64,000 bases of DNA from Franzmannia qiaohouensis (lineage in GTDB: Bacteria > Pseudomonadota > Gammaproteobacteria > Pseudomonadales > Halomonadaceae), in NCBI RefSeq assembly GCF_031451695.1, contig NZ_JARWAM010000003.1, positions 303,163-367,162 of the forward strand. The letters are read 5' to 3'. Below are positions 34,735-43,102 of the stretch, piece after piece; position 1 is the stretch's first letter; each line of letters begins with the position of its first letter. The notes beneath the pieces are model-generated. The model did no database searches and was not told where the DNA came from. It was given only the letters and a program-made list of their open reading frames with translations. The translations under genes were made by a program, and so were the position numbers.

Positions 34735-35634
34735 ATGACGACATTGAACCAACTACTCGCCATGCGGGCGTTCGTCCGCGTCATAGAAACGGGCTCTTTC
34801 ACGCAGGCGGCGGATTTCCTGGCACTGCCACGCTCGACATTGAGCAAGCTGGTGTCCGATCTGGAGAGCCATCTCGGCATCAAGCTGCTGAACCGCACGA
34901 CTCGCACGGTAACGGCAACGTCGGATGGGCTGGCATATTATCAGCATGCAGCGCGGCTGGTGGCTGAAGTGGATTCGCTGGACAGCGATATCCGCAGCAA
35001 CGGACTAACACCCAGCGGACACTTGCGCATCGATGCACCCTCCTCGTTCGCCACCAGCCTGTTGATCCCGGCCATGGCTGACTTCCAGCGAGAATATCCC
35101 GATATCAGCGTGGCGCTGGGCGTCAGCGACCGGGCAGTCAACCTCGTCGGTGAAGGCGTGGACTGCGTGATTCGCGCAGGCCGGCTCGACGAGCTGTCGA
35201 TGGTGGGGCGCCAGCTCAACGACCTGGATTACGTGACCTGCGCGGCGCCCGGTTATCTCGAACGACATGGCGTGCCATCGCATCCCACAGAACTCGACAC
35301 AGGCCACACGCGACTTGGCTATTTCATCGCCGCGACGGGCAAGCCGATACCGCTACTCTTCGAGAAGGAGAACGAGCGATTCGAGATGGTCCATAGCGAC
35401 TATGCCGCCAACGATGGCAACGGCCTGATGGCGATGCTGCTCGCCGGGCTCGGCGTTGGGCAGCATTTTCGCCGCTGCGTGCAGCCGTACCTCGACGCTG
35501 GCGAACTGGTGCCGGTGCTGGGCGAGTGGTCCCGGCCGGGCATGCCGTTCCATATTCTCTATCCTCCCAACCGACACCAGACCGCCCGGCTGAAGGTCTT
35601 CATCGAGTGGTTACTGGCCACCTTCAACGACTAG
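34735..35634 (+). CDS. LysR-family regulator
   Basis: 299 residues: winged helix (FVRVIETGSFTQAADFLALP, RSTLSKLVSDLE) and a periplasmic-binding-type effector domain (SGHLRIDAPSSFATSLLIPA). Resembles the large group of PcpR/DmlR-like regulators of nearby oxidoreductases, but no such gene is adjacent; the RidA gene downstream is convergent. Confidence 0.86.
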   Translation: MTTLNQLLAMRAFVRVIETGSFTQAADFLALPRSTLSKLVSDLESHLGIKLLNRTTRTVTATSDGLAYYQHAARLVAEVDSLDSDIRSNGLTPSGHLRIDAPSSFATSLLIPAMADFQREYPDISVALGVSDRAVNLVGEGVDCVIRAGRLDELSMVGRQLNDLDYVTCAAPGYLERHGVPSHPTELDTGHTRLGYFIAATGKPIPLLFEKENERFEMVHSDYAANDGNGLMAMLLAGLGVGQHFRRCVQPYLDAGELVPVLGEWSRPGMPFHILYPPNRHQTARLKVFIEWLLATFND

Positions 35635-35672
35635 CCGGCAACTCAACGCAGCCGCGAGTCAGCATCGGCGGG

Positions 35673-36074
35673 TCAGGCAACGATCGCTGTCACACGAATC
35701 TCGACCCGCATCGTTGGCAGCCCCAGCGCCTCGACACCCGTCTGCGTCCAGATCGGTGCATGGCCGGGTATGTAGTGTCGGTAGAGCCGCGACATCGTCT
35801 CGTTCACTTCCTTCGGAAAGCCACCAACGTGGTAAGAGTTGACGTGGATGACGTGCTCCCAGCCGGCACCGGCGGTCTTGAGCGTTCGCTCAACGTTACG
35901 GAACGCCTGCTCGATCTCCTCAACCAGCGATTCAGGGATCTCGAAGTCATCGTTCCAACCGCCCTGCCCGGATGTCTCCACCCGGTTGTCGACCTTCACG
36001 GCTTGCGAGTAATACAGCAGATCCAGCGCCTTCTCCCCGTAGCCAGGCGTCACAAAGAACTCGCGCTTGCTCAT
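35673..36074 (-). CDS. RidA-family protein
   Basis: 133 residues of the YjgF/RidA fold: YYSQAVKVDNRVETSGQGGW at the start, ERTLKTAGAGWEHVIHVNSY, and the end ALGLPTMRVEIRVTA with the usual R in MRVEI. True RidA enzymes hydrolyse reactive enamines; this one belongs to a broader subgroup (the strand reads MRVEIRVTA in place of ARVEVEATA) so the substrate is unsure. Soluble. Confidence 0.85.
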   Translation of the reverse strand: MSKREFFVTPGYGEKALDLLYYSQAVKVDNRVETSGQGGWNDDFEIPESLVEEIEQAFRNVERTLKTAGAGWEHVIHVNSYHVGGFPKEVNETMSRLYRHYIPGHAPIWTQTGVEALGLPTMRVEIRVTAIVA

Positions 36075-36220
36075 CGATGCTTCCTCTTGCGTAGTGGATG
36101 GCGACCGATGCTAGGGCACCATCACCCGGGGCAGAAGACGCAAAATATGCCATCACTATCCATGCTCATGGACAATCGGCTCATGCTCAAGGCGCTCCTC
36201 TCACGTTATCCCGCCATGCA

Positions 36221-36979
36221 CTAGCCAAGGTGCCGCTCAAAAAAGTCGATCAACAGTTCATGGTGGCGATTCTCGCCTTCGCTTCCCGGCAGGTGGTCCT
36301 CGCCCTCGTAGTAATGGACTTCAGGCTGGCGCTCGTGGGCCAGGAGTCGCTTCTCCAGTCGTTTCGTCATATCCACCGACCAAAGCCTGTCCTTCAACCC
36401 GTGGGAGAGGAACAGCGGCCCAGGGTATCGCTCGACTTCGATCGGCGTCGTGGGCAATAACCCTTCAGAGCTCTTCTTCCAGGTCCAGGCACGCTTGCCA
36501 ACGTCCCAGGCCTGCCAGCCGGGATCGCCGGAGTCGCGAAAACTGCGCGCATCGAAGCCTCCGCACACCACATCGGGCGGGCTATGCGCTGCAATCGCCT
36601 CGGGAATCCCTGGCATAGCATCCTTGGCCATCAAAGAGGCAAGCAACAGGGCGTGCTCGGCACCACGCGAAACACCGTAGAGGCCGACTCGCGGCCCGAC
36701 GAAGGGAAAGTCGCGCAGCGCAGCCAGCGCCTGGGCGGTGCGATCGAGTGGGCAGTCGACGATATGCCCGGCATTCCAGGCGTTCCCCCCGCTGGAGTAG
36801 CCGAACGGGAAGGCCAGGAAGCCTTGGGCAGCCAGAATTGCCGCATTGCGGTGACTCCACCCCGACCAAGCGCCTTCCGAGCCGTGCAGTACCATGACGG
36901 CGGGGAAAGGCCCCTCCCCGGGTGGCCCATAGGTGGTGCCCCACTCCGGGATCAGGCGCCTGACGATTTGCAGTGGCAT
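36221..36979 (-). CDS. dienelactone-hydrolase-like alpha/beta hydrolase
   Basis: 252 residues: PAVMVLHGSEGAWSGW oxyanion region, nucleophile elbow YGVSRGAEHAL with Ser near residue 105, an acidic residue after LFLSHGLKD and a late His in EGEDHLPGSEGENRHHEL. Resembles acyl-CoA thioester hydrolase/BAAT C-terminal and DLH-type enzymes. No signal peptide, so cytoplasmic. Substrate unknown. Confidence 0.8.
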   Translation of the reverse strand: MPLQIVRRLIPEWGTTYGPPGEGPFPAVMVLHGSEGAWSGWSHRNAAILAAQGFLAFPFGYSSGGNAWNAGHIVDCPLDRTAQALAALRDFPFVGPRVGLYGVSRGAEHALLLASLMAKDAMPGIPEAIAAHSPPDVVCGGFDARSFRDSGDPGWQAWDVGKRAWTWKKSSEGLLPTTPIEVERYPGPLFLSHGLKDRLWSVDMTKRLEKRLLAHERQPEVHYYEGEDHLPGSEGENRHHELLIDFFERHLG

Positions 36980-37235
36980 ACGTGTTCTCGCTCCTTGATC
37001 AACACTGATTCATATTAGTCATTGACGATGACAAGGAACCGGTGATCACGCAACCTGGCCAGTGACGTCGGCCTGACAGGCTGCCGGGCCAAAGCACACT
37101 GGGATCGGTCCTTGCTCCGCTATTGACGATGCCAGAAGCTGATACGGCAAAGTCTTGCAGGCCTGTGCGATCATGTACGGTCAGCCGTCGCTGCGGCAAC
37201 GCCATGGCGGATTCCAAGGGGCAGACAAGGACACC

Positions 37236-38711
37236 ATGTCAAACCACAACGCGGCCAGCCTGTCGATCAGCCTGGAGCCAGATTCCGGCGTGCCAGCACA
37301 CCGACAGATCCATGAGCAAATCCGCCTGCTGATCGAGTCGAGGCGTCTGCCCATCGGCGCCCGGCTGTCCTCCTCCCGGCGGCTGGCAGCGGAACTTGGC
37401 GTCTCACGGATGACCACCCAGACCGCTCTGGACAGCCTGCTGGCCGAAGGCTATCTGGTGTCGGCCCCGCGCCGGGGATTGTTTGTCGCCGAGCACCTGC
37501 CGCTGTCAGCAGCGCCAGACGCTGCCAGCCTACCGACGCACATATCCGCCAGGGACTCCGTTCGCGACATCATCCGTTTTGAATCCGGTGCTGCGGTGGC
37601 GGACTTTCCGAATCAGGCTTGGCGACGCTGTCTGCGCCAGAGTTGGCTGAACCCCTCACTCGAGTTGATGGAAGGCACACTGCCCGGCGGCTACCCACCC
37701 CTGCGCTCGGCGGTCGCCGACATGCTCTACTCGTTGCGCGGCCTGCGCTGTGCCCCCGAACATATCCTGATTACGGCCGGCAACCGGGATGCCCTGACGC
37801 TAGTGCTCAGCACCCTGCGCCGATTGCATCCCGAGCGCTCATCGGTGTGGCTCGAAACCCCCTGCTACCCGCCGGCGCTCAACGGCCTGCGTGGCCTGGG
37901 GCTGAAGCCCAAGCCGTTGGAGGTAGACAGCGAGGGGGCACAGATACCCAACGCCTCGGGGGATCCGTCACAATCCACAGCCAGCCTGGCAGCGCTGGTC
38001 ACACCGGCCCGGCAATACCCACTGGGCCACATGATGAGCGCACGCCGCCGACAGCAATGGCTGGATCACCTGACCACACGCAGCCGAAACGGCGACTCTC
38101 TGTGGCTGATCGAAGACGATTATGACAGTGAATTCATCTACGAAGGCCGACCACAGGCCCCTTTGAGCGCGGCCGATGAGACCGGACACAGCATTCTGCT
38201 GGGCAGCTTTTCCAAGAGCCTGTTTCGCAGCCTGCGCCTGGGCTATATCGTGGCGCCCCCTGCCCTGATCGAGCCCTTGCGCGCCACCCAGAAGACGCTC
38301 GGCCAAGCGGCGGCCCTGCCATTGCAACCCGCCTTGCATCACTTTATCGACAGTGGCGAATTCGCCAGCCATCTGCGACGCATGCGCCGCCTGTATCTGG
38401 ACCGCCGGGATCAGTCTCTGGATATGCTGCACCGCGCCGGGCTGCCCCTCACCCCCTGGCCCTGTCGCAGTGGTATGCACCTGATCGCGGAACTGGACCA
38501 CGACAGCCCTATTGACGATGTGCAGTGGGCCCAGCAGGCAGAAACGTACCATCTGCACTTGGATACCCTGGCCCGCCACTACTGGGCTGAAGGCCAGGCA
38601 CGACATCGCGGCTTTCTGCTGGGCTTCTCCGCCCGCGATACCACCCACCAGCAACGTGCGATGGAACTCCTGAAACAGTCACTGACCGCTCAGGCCCGCA
38701 ATCTGGCATAA
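37236..38711 (+). CDS. MocR-type GntR/aminotransferase regulator
   Basis: 491 residues from MSNHNAAS at 37236 (behind AAGGA). N-terminal GntR winged helix (VPAHRQIHEQIRLLIESRRL, RRLAAELGVSRMTTQTALDS) and a class-I aminotransferase fold with the PLP-binding lysine in GSFSKSLFRSLRLGY and the D of IEDDYDSEF. PdxR and GabR are of this type; the pyridoxamine-phosphate-oxidase-like gene at 39147 nearby suggests a link to vitamin B6, but homology of that gene is to a broader flavin family. Confidence 0.88.
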   Translation: MSNHNAASLSISLEPDSGVPAHRQIHEQIRLLIESRRLPIGARLSSSRRLAAELGVSRMTTQTALDSLLAEGYLVSAPRRGLFVAEHLPLSAAPDAASLPTHISARDSVRDIIRFESGAAVADFPNQAWRRCLRQSWLNPSLELMEGTLPGGYPPLRSAVADMLYSLRGLRCAPEHILITAGNRDALTLVLSTLRRLHPERSSVWLETPCYPPALNGLRGLGLKPKPLEVDSEGAQIPNASGDPSQSTASLAALVTPARQYPLGHMMSARRRQQWLDHLTTRSRNGDSLWLIEDDYDSEFIYEGRPQAPLSAADETGHSILLGSFSKSLFRSLRLGYIVAPPALIEPLRATQKTLGQAAALPLQPALHHFIDSGEFASHLRRMRRLYLDRRDQSLDMLHRAGLPLTPWPCRSGMHLIAELDHDSPIDDVQWAQQAETYHLHLDTLARHYWAEGQARHRGFLLGFSARDTTHQQRAMELLKQSLTAQARNLA

Positions 38712-38726
38712 GCACTGCGAGCCGGC

Positions 38727-38970
38727 TCATCAGGCCGCCTGCAGGCGCTGGCGTTCATCGCTTTCACGGATCGGCCAGTGAAGTGCCACCGCCAGCGCGC
38801 CGAACAGAATGCCCGCAATCCACATGCCGTCGTAGTGGCCCTGCAGTTCATAGAGCCACCCGCCCAGCAGCACCCGCAGCTGACCGTAACGGTCGGCCAA
38901 GCCTCCTGCCACCACGGCGAACACGCCCCAAGCCAGGTTCTGTATCGCCAGGGCCAGTTGCGAGAAAAAT
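38727..38970 (-). pseudogene. MFS transporter fragment
   Basis: The minus frame reads FFSQLALAIQNLAWG then VFAVVAGGLADRYGQLRVLL, both from the first two helices of an MFS permease, then jumps to GGWLYELQGHYDGMWIAG and LHWPIRES, which is the last helix and tail. About nine membrane helices are missing and there is no start. A relic after internal deletion. Confidence 0.72.
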
Positions 38971-39146
38971 CATCAGTCCAGCCCCAGGAGAACGAGATAT
39001 CCAACTAGCCCCGACGAGACGCTTACTGGACCGGTCATTTTTAGCCATTCTGGCTATGCAGCACTGGGCCACATAGTCCTAATCTGGGTACATCACGCTG
39101 AACATCAGCCCCCTGAGTGTTCACTCGTCTTTGCACAGGAGTTCCC

Positions 39147-39749
39147 ATGACCCAGTTGACCCCAACCGATCAGACCCGCGTCGTCCGTGGTGCCAAGCGC
39201 GCCGTGTACGATGAGGCCACCGTGCACGCCATCATCGATGATGCACTGATCTGCCATGTTGCCCAGATCCTGCCTAATGCGACACCACTGGTCACCCCCA
39301 CCGCTCACTGGCGGGAAGGCCGCTGGCTCTACTGGCACGGCCTTGCCTCGACGCGCAATGTGGCCGACACACCGGCCCGACCGGTGAGCATCAACATCTG
39401 CCATGTAGACGGCCTGGTCATGGCCCGTTCGGCGTTCCACCACTCGCTGAACTATCGTTCGGTCACCCTGTTTGGCACACCGGAACCGGTCACCGACCCC
39501 GCCGAAAAAACCCGTCAGTTGGAGCGTTTTCTCGACAAGATCAGCCCCGGACGCTGGCCACAGCTGCGCCCCATCAACGGCAAGGAACTGAAAGCTACTG
39601 GCCTGGTGCGCCTGCCCATCGAAGAGGCATCAGCCAAGGTCCGCAACGGACCACCGGTGGATGACGACGAAGACTATGGCTGGCCGGTCTGGGCCGGTGT
39701 GATACCACTGGTACAACACCGGGGCGAGCCGGAAATGGATCAGGCGTGA
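39147..39749 (+). CDS. FMN-binding split-barrel (PNPOx-like) protein
   Basis: 200 residues. ATG at 39147 follows AGGAG. The fold reads VRGAKRAVYDEATVHAIIDD, then HVAQILPNATPLVTPTAHWR, YWHGLASTRNV and VTLFGTPEPV, typical of the NimA/pyridoxamine 5'-phosphate oxidase-like family, which reduces flavin-accessible substrates or binds haem. Its likely regulator is the MocR protein upstream. Convergent with the LysR gene at 39755. Confidence 0.83.
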   Translation: MTQLTPTDQTRVVRGAKRAVYDEATVHAIIDDALICHVAQILPNATPLVTPTAHWREGRWLYWHGLASTRNVADTPARPVSINICHVDGLVMARSAFHHSLNYRSVTLFGTPEPVTDPAEKTRQLERFLDKISPGRWPQLRPINGKELKATGLVRLPIEEASAKVRNGPPVDDDEDYGWPVWAGVIPLVQHRGEPEMDQA

Positions 39750-39754
39750 ATAGG

Positions 39755-40633
39755 CTACAGCGATACCCCCTGCAGGTGCTGCTTGGCGGCATCGATGAAG
39801 GCACGTACGTTCGGGTGGTCCCGGCGGCCACTCTGGAACAGCAAGGAAATCGGCAGCGCCGGGGCGGCATCGTCATGCAGGATATGCTCGAGCCGCCCCG
39901 CCTCGACATCCTCGGCGACCTGGTAAGAGAGCGTGCGTACCACGCCGAGCCCGGCGACCGCCGCGGCAATGGCCGCGTCCATATGGTTGACTGTCAACCT
40001 GGCGGGGCGCCGTACCTCATCGAGCCCCCACCCACGATGTGGGCCAATCTCATCCTCGACCCGGATCAGGTCATGATCACGCAAATCGGCCAGTGAAGCA
40101 GGCCTGCCCCGTGCGGCGAGATAGCTCGGGCTCGCGCTCATCACCCGCCGTACATTGCCGACGTTCAGCATGTGCAGCGAGCTATCCGGCAACTCGGCGA
40201 TGCGCACGGCGACATCGATGCCCTCTTCGACCAGGCTAACCACCCGATCCAGCAACAGCAGCCTGACCTGAAGTTCGGGATACTGCCGCATCAGCCCAAC
40301 CACCACCGGCAACACGTGCAGCCGGCCGAACATCACCGGCGCCGTCACCTTCAGGGTGCCGCGTGGCGCAGACCGGGCGCCCCGCACGCTGTCCACTGCG
40401 CCGTCGATCTCGGCGAGCCCTGCCCGGCATCGCGTCAGAAACAGCGCCCCCTCCTCGGTTAGCCGCACGCTGCGCGTGGTGCGCCTCAACAGCTGAACGC
40501 CAAGACCCGACTCCAGCGCCGCGATCGTCCGCGTCACGGTGGTGGGCGACATCCCCAGCCGCCGCCCCGCTTCGGCGAAGCTCGATTGTTCCGCGACGCA
40601 GATGAAGGTCCTGAGCGTTCGTAGCCTGTCCAT
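39755..40633 (-). CDS. LysR-family regulator
   Basis: 292 residues from MDRLRTLRTF at 40633 behind GGGAGAGGAGG. Winged helix (AEQSSFAEAGRRLGMSPTTV, TRTIAALESGLGVQLLRRTT) and effector domain (PRGTLKVTAPVMFGRLHVLP). Divergent from the GST and VOC genes, with an inverted repeat of LysR-box form between them, so control of that pair is likely. Confidence 0.87.
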   Translation of the reverse strand: MDRLRTLRTFICVAEQSSFAEAGRRLGMSPTTVTRTIAALESGLGVQLLRRTTRSVRLTEEGALFLTRCRAGLAEIDGAVDSVRGARSAPRGTLKVTAPVMFGRLHVLPVVVGLMRQYPELQVRLLLLDRVVSLVEEGIDVAVRIAELPDSSLHMLNVGNVRRVMSASPSYLAARGRPASLADLRDHDLIRVEDEIGPHRGWGLDEVRRPARLTVNHMDAAIAAAVAGLGVVRTLSYQVAEDVEAGRLEHILHDDAAPALPISLLFQSGRRDHPNVRAFIDAAKQHLQGVSL

Positions 40634-40677
40634 CGCGCCTCCTCTCCCTCGCCCGCCACTGAGCATTATTGTCAGTT

Positions 40678-40698
40678 ATCGCAATGATGAAGTGCGAT
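40678..40698. promoter_or_regulatory. LysR-type inverted repeat
   Basis: ATCGCA-N9-TGCGAT is an exact dyad holding a T-N11-A core, 45 bases before the LysR start and 96 before the GST. A 12-bp direct repeat AGAATGCAAAAG follows at 40732-40743 and 40746-40757. Confidence 0.6.
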
Positions 40699-40793
40699 TT
40701 TGACGGATTCTCTCACCTTGAAGCGAGAGAGAGAATGCAAAAGCCAGAATGCAAAAGACGCAATGACACCATCAACGACAGAGGCTCATCGAC

Positions 40794-41408
40794 GTGAAGC
40801 TCTACCACTACTCCCTCTCAGGCCACGCCCACCGCGCCGCCCTGTTCCTCTCCCTAGCCGGAGTCGAGCATGAACTGATCGAGGTCGATCTGGCGGCCGG
40901 CGCCCACAAGCAGCCGGCATTTCTCGCGCTCAACGCCTTCGGTGAAGTACCGGTGCTCGACGACAACGGCATCATCATCGCCGACTCGCTGGCGATTCTC
41001 GTCTATGTGGCGAGGAAGGTCGGCCCTTCCCATTGGCTGCCGACGGATCCCGCCGACGAGGCACAGGTACAGCGGTGGCTCTCGGTGGCGGCAGGCAAGA
41101 TCGCCTATGGCGCCTGCGCCGCCCGGCTGATCACCGTATTCGCTGCGCCCTTCCGCCCTGAGGAGGTGATCGAGCGCGCCCACGCCACGCTCGCCGTGAT
41201 GGAGCGAACGCTGGAAGGCCAGCGCTGGATTGCCACAACGGCAGAGCCGAGCATCGCCGACATCGCGCTCTACAGCTACGTCGAGCGGGCCCCCGAGGGC
41301 AACGTCGATCTCACCGGCTACCCCAGAGTCCTGGCCTGGCTACGCCAGGTCGAAGGCCTTTCTGGCTTCATCCCCTTCCAGCGCACCCGCGCCGGGCTCA
41401 ACGTCTGA
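40794..41408 (+). CDS. glutathione S-transferase
   Basis: 204 residues starting at GTG. Thioredoxin-like half: MKLYHYSLSGHAHRAALFLS, NAFGEVPVLDD, with the glutathione-binding SLAILVYVA (ESxAI-type, here DSLAI), then the helical half. Close to the cytosolic plant-like class. Followed by a VOC protein, a frequent pairing in detoxification of electrophiles. Probably under the divergent LysR. Confidence 0.86.
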   Translation: MKLYHYSLSGHAHRAALFLSLAGVEHELIEVDLAAGAHKQPAFLALNAFGEVPVLDDNGIIIADSLAILVYVARKVGPSHWLPTDPADEAQVQRWLSVAAGKIAYGACAARLITVFAAPFRPEEVIERAHATLAVMERTLEGQRWIATTAEPSIADIALYSYVERAPEGNVDLTGYPRVLAWLRQVEGLSGFIPFQRTRAGLNV

Positions 41409-41436
41409 GCCGGCCACTTCTTAAGGAGTCATCAGC

Positions 41437-41853
41437 ATGAATTTCGACACGCTACACCTCGACCATATCGGCCTCCGCGTCACCGATCTCGCCACCGCGG
41501 AGGCCTTCTACGCCAAACTCGGCTTCCTGCGCGACCCAGAGGAGTACGCCCCCGAGGCCAAGGCCTGCGGGCTCGTGCACCCTGCTGGCATGCGCATCCA
41601 CCTGATCTACAACGGCGTACCTGCCGAGGAAGGCAATGTGCTGCTGGACGCGCCGGTCAAACGGCCCGGCTACACCCACGCCGCCTTTATCGTCGAGAGC
41701 ATGGACGAACTGGTGGATTGGCTGGCGCGCGAAGGGATCGAGATCACCGAGGGACCGGTCATGATGGGCCACGGACGCCGCAACGTCTGCTTCATCCGCG
41801 ACCCCGACCTGAATGTGCTGGAGTTCAACGAGATCCTGGCGGAGCAGCACTAG
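41437..41853 (+). CDS. VOC-family glyoxalase/dioxygenase-like protein
   Basis: 138 residues: two beta-alpha-beta-beta-beta modules, LDHIGLRVTDLATAEAFYAK and the metal-type end FIRDPDLNVLEFNEI. Metal ligands H10, H57-region (RIHLIY), H83-region and E133 look present. Likely a lyase or thiol-transfer enzyme acting with the GST. GGAG precedes the ATG. Its TAG stop lies exactly at the edge of the MITE below: the last codon before it is native, the stop's G is the first base of the element. Confidence 0.86.
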   Translation: MNFDTLHLDHIGLRVTDLATAEAFYAKLGFLRDPEEYAPEAKACGLVHPAGMRIHLIYNGVPAEEGNVLLDAPVKRPGYTHAAFIVESMDELVDWLAREGIEITEGPVMMGHGRRNVCFIRDPDLNVLEFNEILAEQH

Positions 41854-41995
41854 GCTTTGTCTGAAAAGTCGGCGAGCGAAGGCCAGACAAGGCAAAAATC
41901 GGCGAAAAGGCGGAGTTTACGGGGTGTAAATGAGTACTTTGAGCCGATTCTTAACGCCGTATGGCCGAGCGCAGCCAGTTTTCGGACAGAGCCTA
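41851..41995 (+). mobile_element. MITE with TA target duplication
   Basis: A 141-bp element (41853-41993) with imperfect 17-bp terminal inverted repeats GGCTTTGTCTGAAAAGT and AGTTTTCGGACAGAGCC (three mismatches), flanked by TA at 41851-41852 and 41994-41995. It has no gene and would need a transposase of a TA-duplicating family (IS630/Tc1 type) supplied elsewhere. Its left end supplies the G of the VOC gene's stop codon. Confidence 0.75.
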
Positions 41996-42074
41996 AAGCT
42001 GCGGCAAGGCATGCTATGCGCTGCATGGGGCCACGGATGGCCCACGTGGCATGAGCCCTCCGCCCCAATATGCT

Positions 42075-42090
42075 ATGTTATATCGTAATG
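42075..42090. promoter_or_regulatory. Zur-like half-palindrome
   Basis: ATGTTATATCGTAATG: the left half TGTTATA is perfect for Zur, the right half is weak (3 of 7). It lies 26 bases before the second COG0523 gene, which supports it. Confidence 0.45.
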
Positions 42091-42115
42091 ATTCAGTCAC
42101 GTTTTGGAGCCCAGC

Positions 42116-43102
42116 ATGGCAAAAGTCCCGGTTACCGTCCTGACAGGCTATCTGGGGGCGGGCAAGACAACGCTGCTCAACCGCATCCTCTCCGAGGACC
42201 ACGGCAAGCGCTATGCCGTCATCGTCAACGAGTTCGGCGAGCTGGGCATCGACAACGACCTGGTGGTCGGGGCCGACGAAGAAGTCTTCGAGATGAACAA
42301 CGGCTGTATCTGCTGCACCGTACGCGGTGACCTGATACGCATCATTTCCGGCCTGATGAAGCGCATCGAGCGTTTCGACGCCGTGATCATCGAAACCACC
42401 GGGCTGGCCGACCCCGCCCCCGTGGCCCAGACCTTCTTCGTCGATGACGACGTGCGCAGCAAGACAGAGCTGGACGCCGTGGTCACCGTCGTCGACGCCA
42501 AGCACCTCCCCGCCAGGCTCGACGACAGCCCGGAAGCCGCCGAGCAGGTCGCCTTTGCCGACGTGGTGGTGCTCAACAAGATCGACCTGGTCGACGCCGA
42601 CGAACGCCAGGCCCTCGAGCGGCGCATCCGCGCGATCAATCCCTATACGCGAATCGTCGCCGCCAACCACTGCGACATCCCCCTGGAGCAGGTCATCGGG
42701 CTGGGCGCATTCGACCTGGAGAGAATCATCTCCCTGGAACCGGAATTCCTCTCCGAGGAGCACGCCCACGAGCATGACGAGCAGGTCAAGAGCATCTCGC
42801 TGACGGCTACTCGCCCGCTGCTTCCCGAGCGATTCGATCGATGGATTGCCGACGTGCTAAGCATCGATGGGGTCAATATCCTGCGCTGCAAGGGCATTCT
42901 CGACCTGCTCGGCCAGGAGCGGCGCTACGTCTTCCAAAGCGTGCACATGCTGGCAAACGGCACCTCGACCCAGCCCTGGCAGCCCGATGAAGCGCGCCAC
43001 AGCCGGCTGGTGTTCATCGGCCGCGATCTCGATGCCGAGAAGCTCCAGGCGGGCTTCGATGCCTGTGTGGCTGCCTCCCCTAGCTCCCGGGAGCAAGCAT
43101 GA
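42116..43102 (+). CDS. COG0523 GTPase, second copy
   Basis: 328 residues from ATG 42116 behind TTGGAG. Walker A GYLGAGKTTLLNRIL near residue 10, CICC metal motif (NNGCICCTVRGDL), ETTGLADPAPV, guanine NKID and the C-terminal domain. A His/Glu stretch (EEHAHEHDE, near 220) is a likely metal-binding loop that the copy at 16715 lacks. GTP-dependent metal chaperone, probably zinc. First gene of a cluster with a WD40 protein. Confidence 0.88.
   Translation: MAKVPVTVLTGYLGAGKTTLLNRILSEDHGKRYAVIVNEFGELGIDNDLVVGADEEVFEMNNGCICCTVRGDLIRIISGLMKRIERFDAVIIETTGLADPAPVAQTFFVDDDVRSKTELDAVVTVVDAKHLPARLDDSPEAAEQVAFADVVVLNKIDLVDADERQALERRIRAINPYTRIVAANHCDIPLEQVIGLGAFDLERIISLEPEFLSEEHAHEHDEQVKSISLTATRPLLPERFDRWIADVLSIDGVNILRCKGILDLLGQERRYVFQSVHMLANGTSTQPWQPDEARHSRLVFIGRDLDAEKLQAGFDACVAASPSSREQA

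Noticed and set aside
41851..41995. The 141-bp element as a small RNA gene or REP
   Set aside because: Terminal inverted repeats and TA duplication fit a transposon-derived element better.
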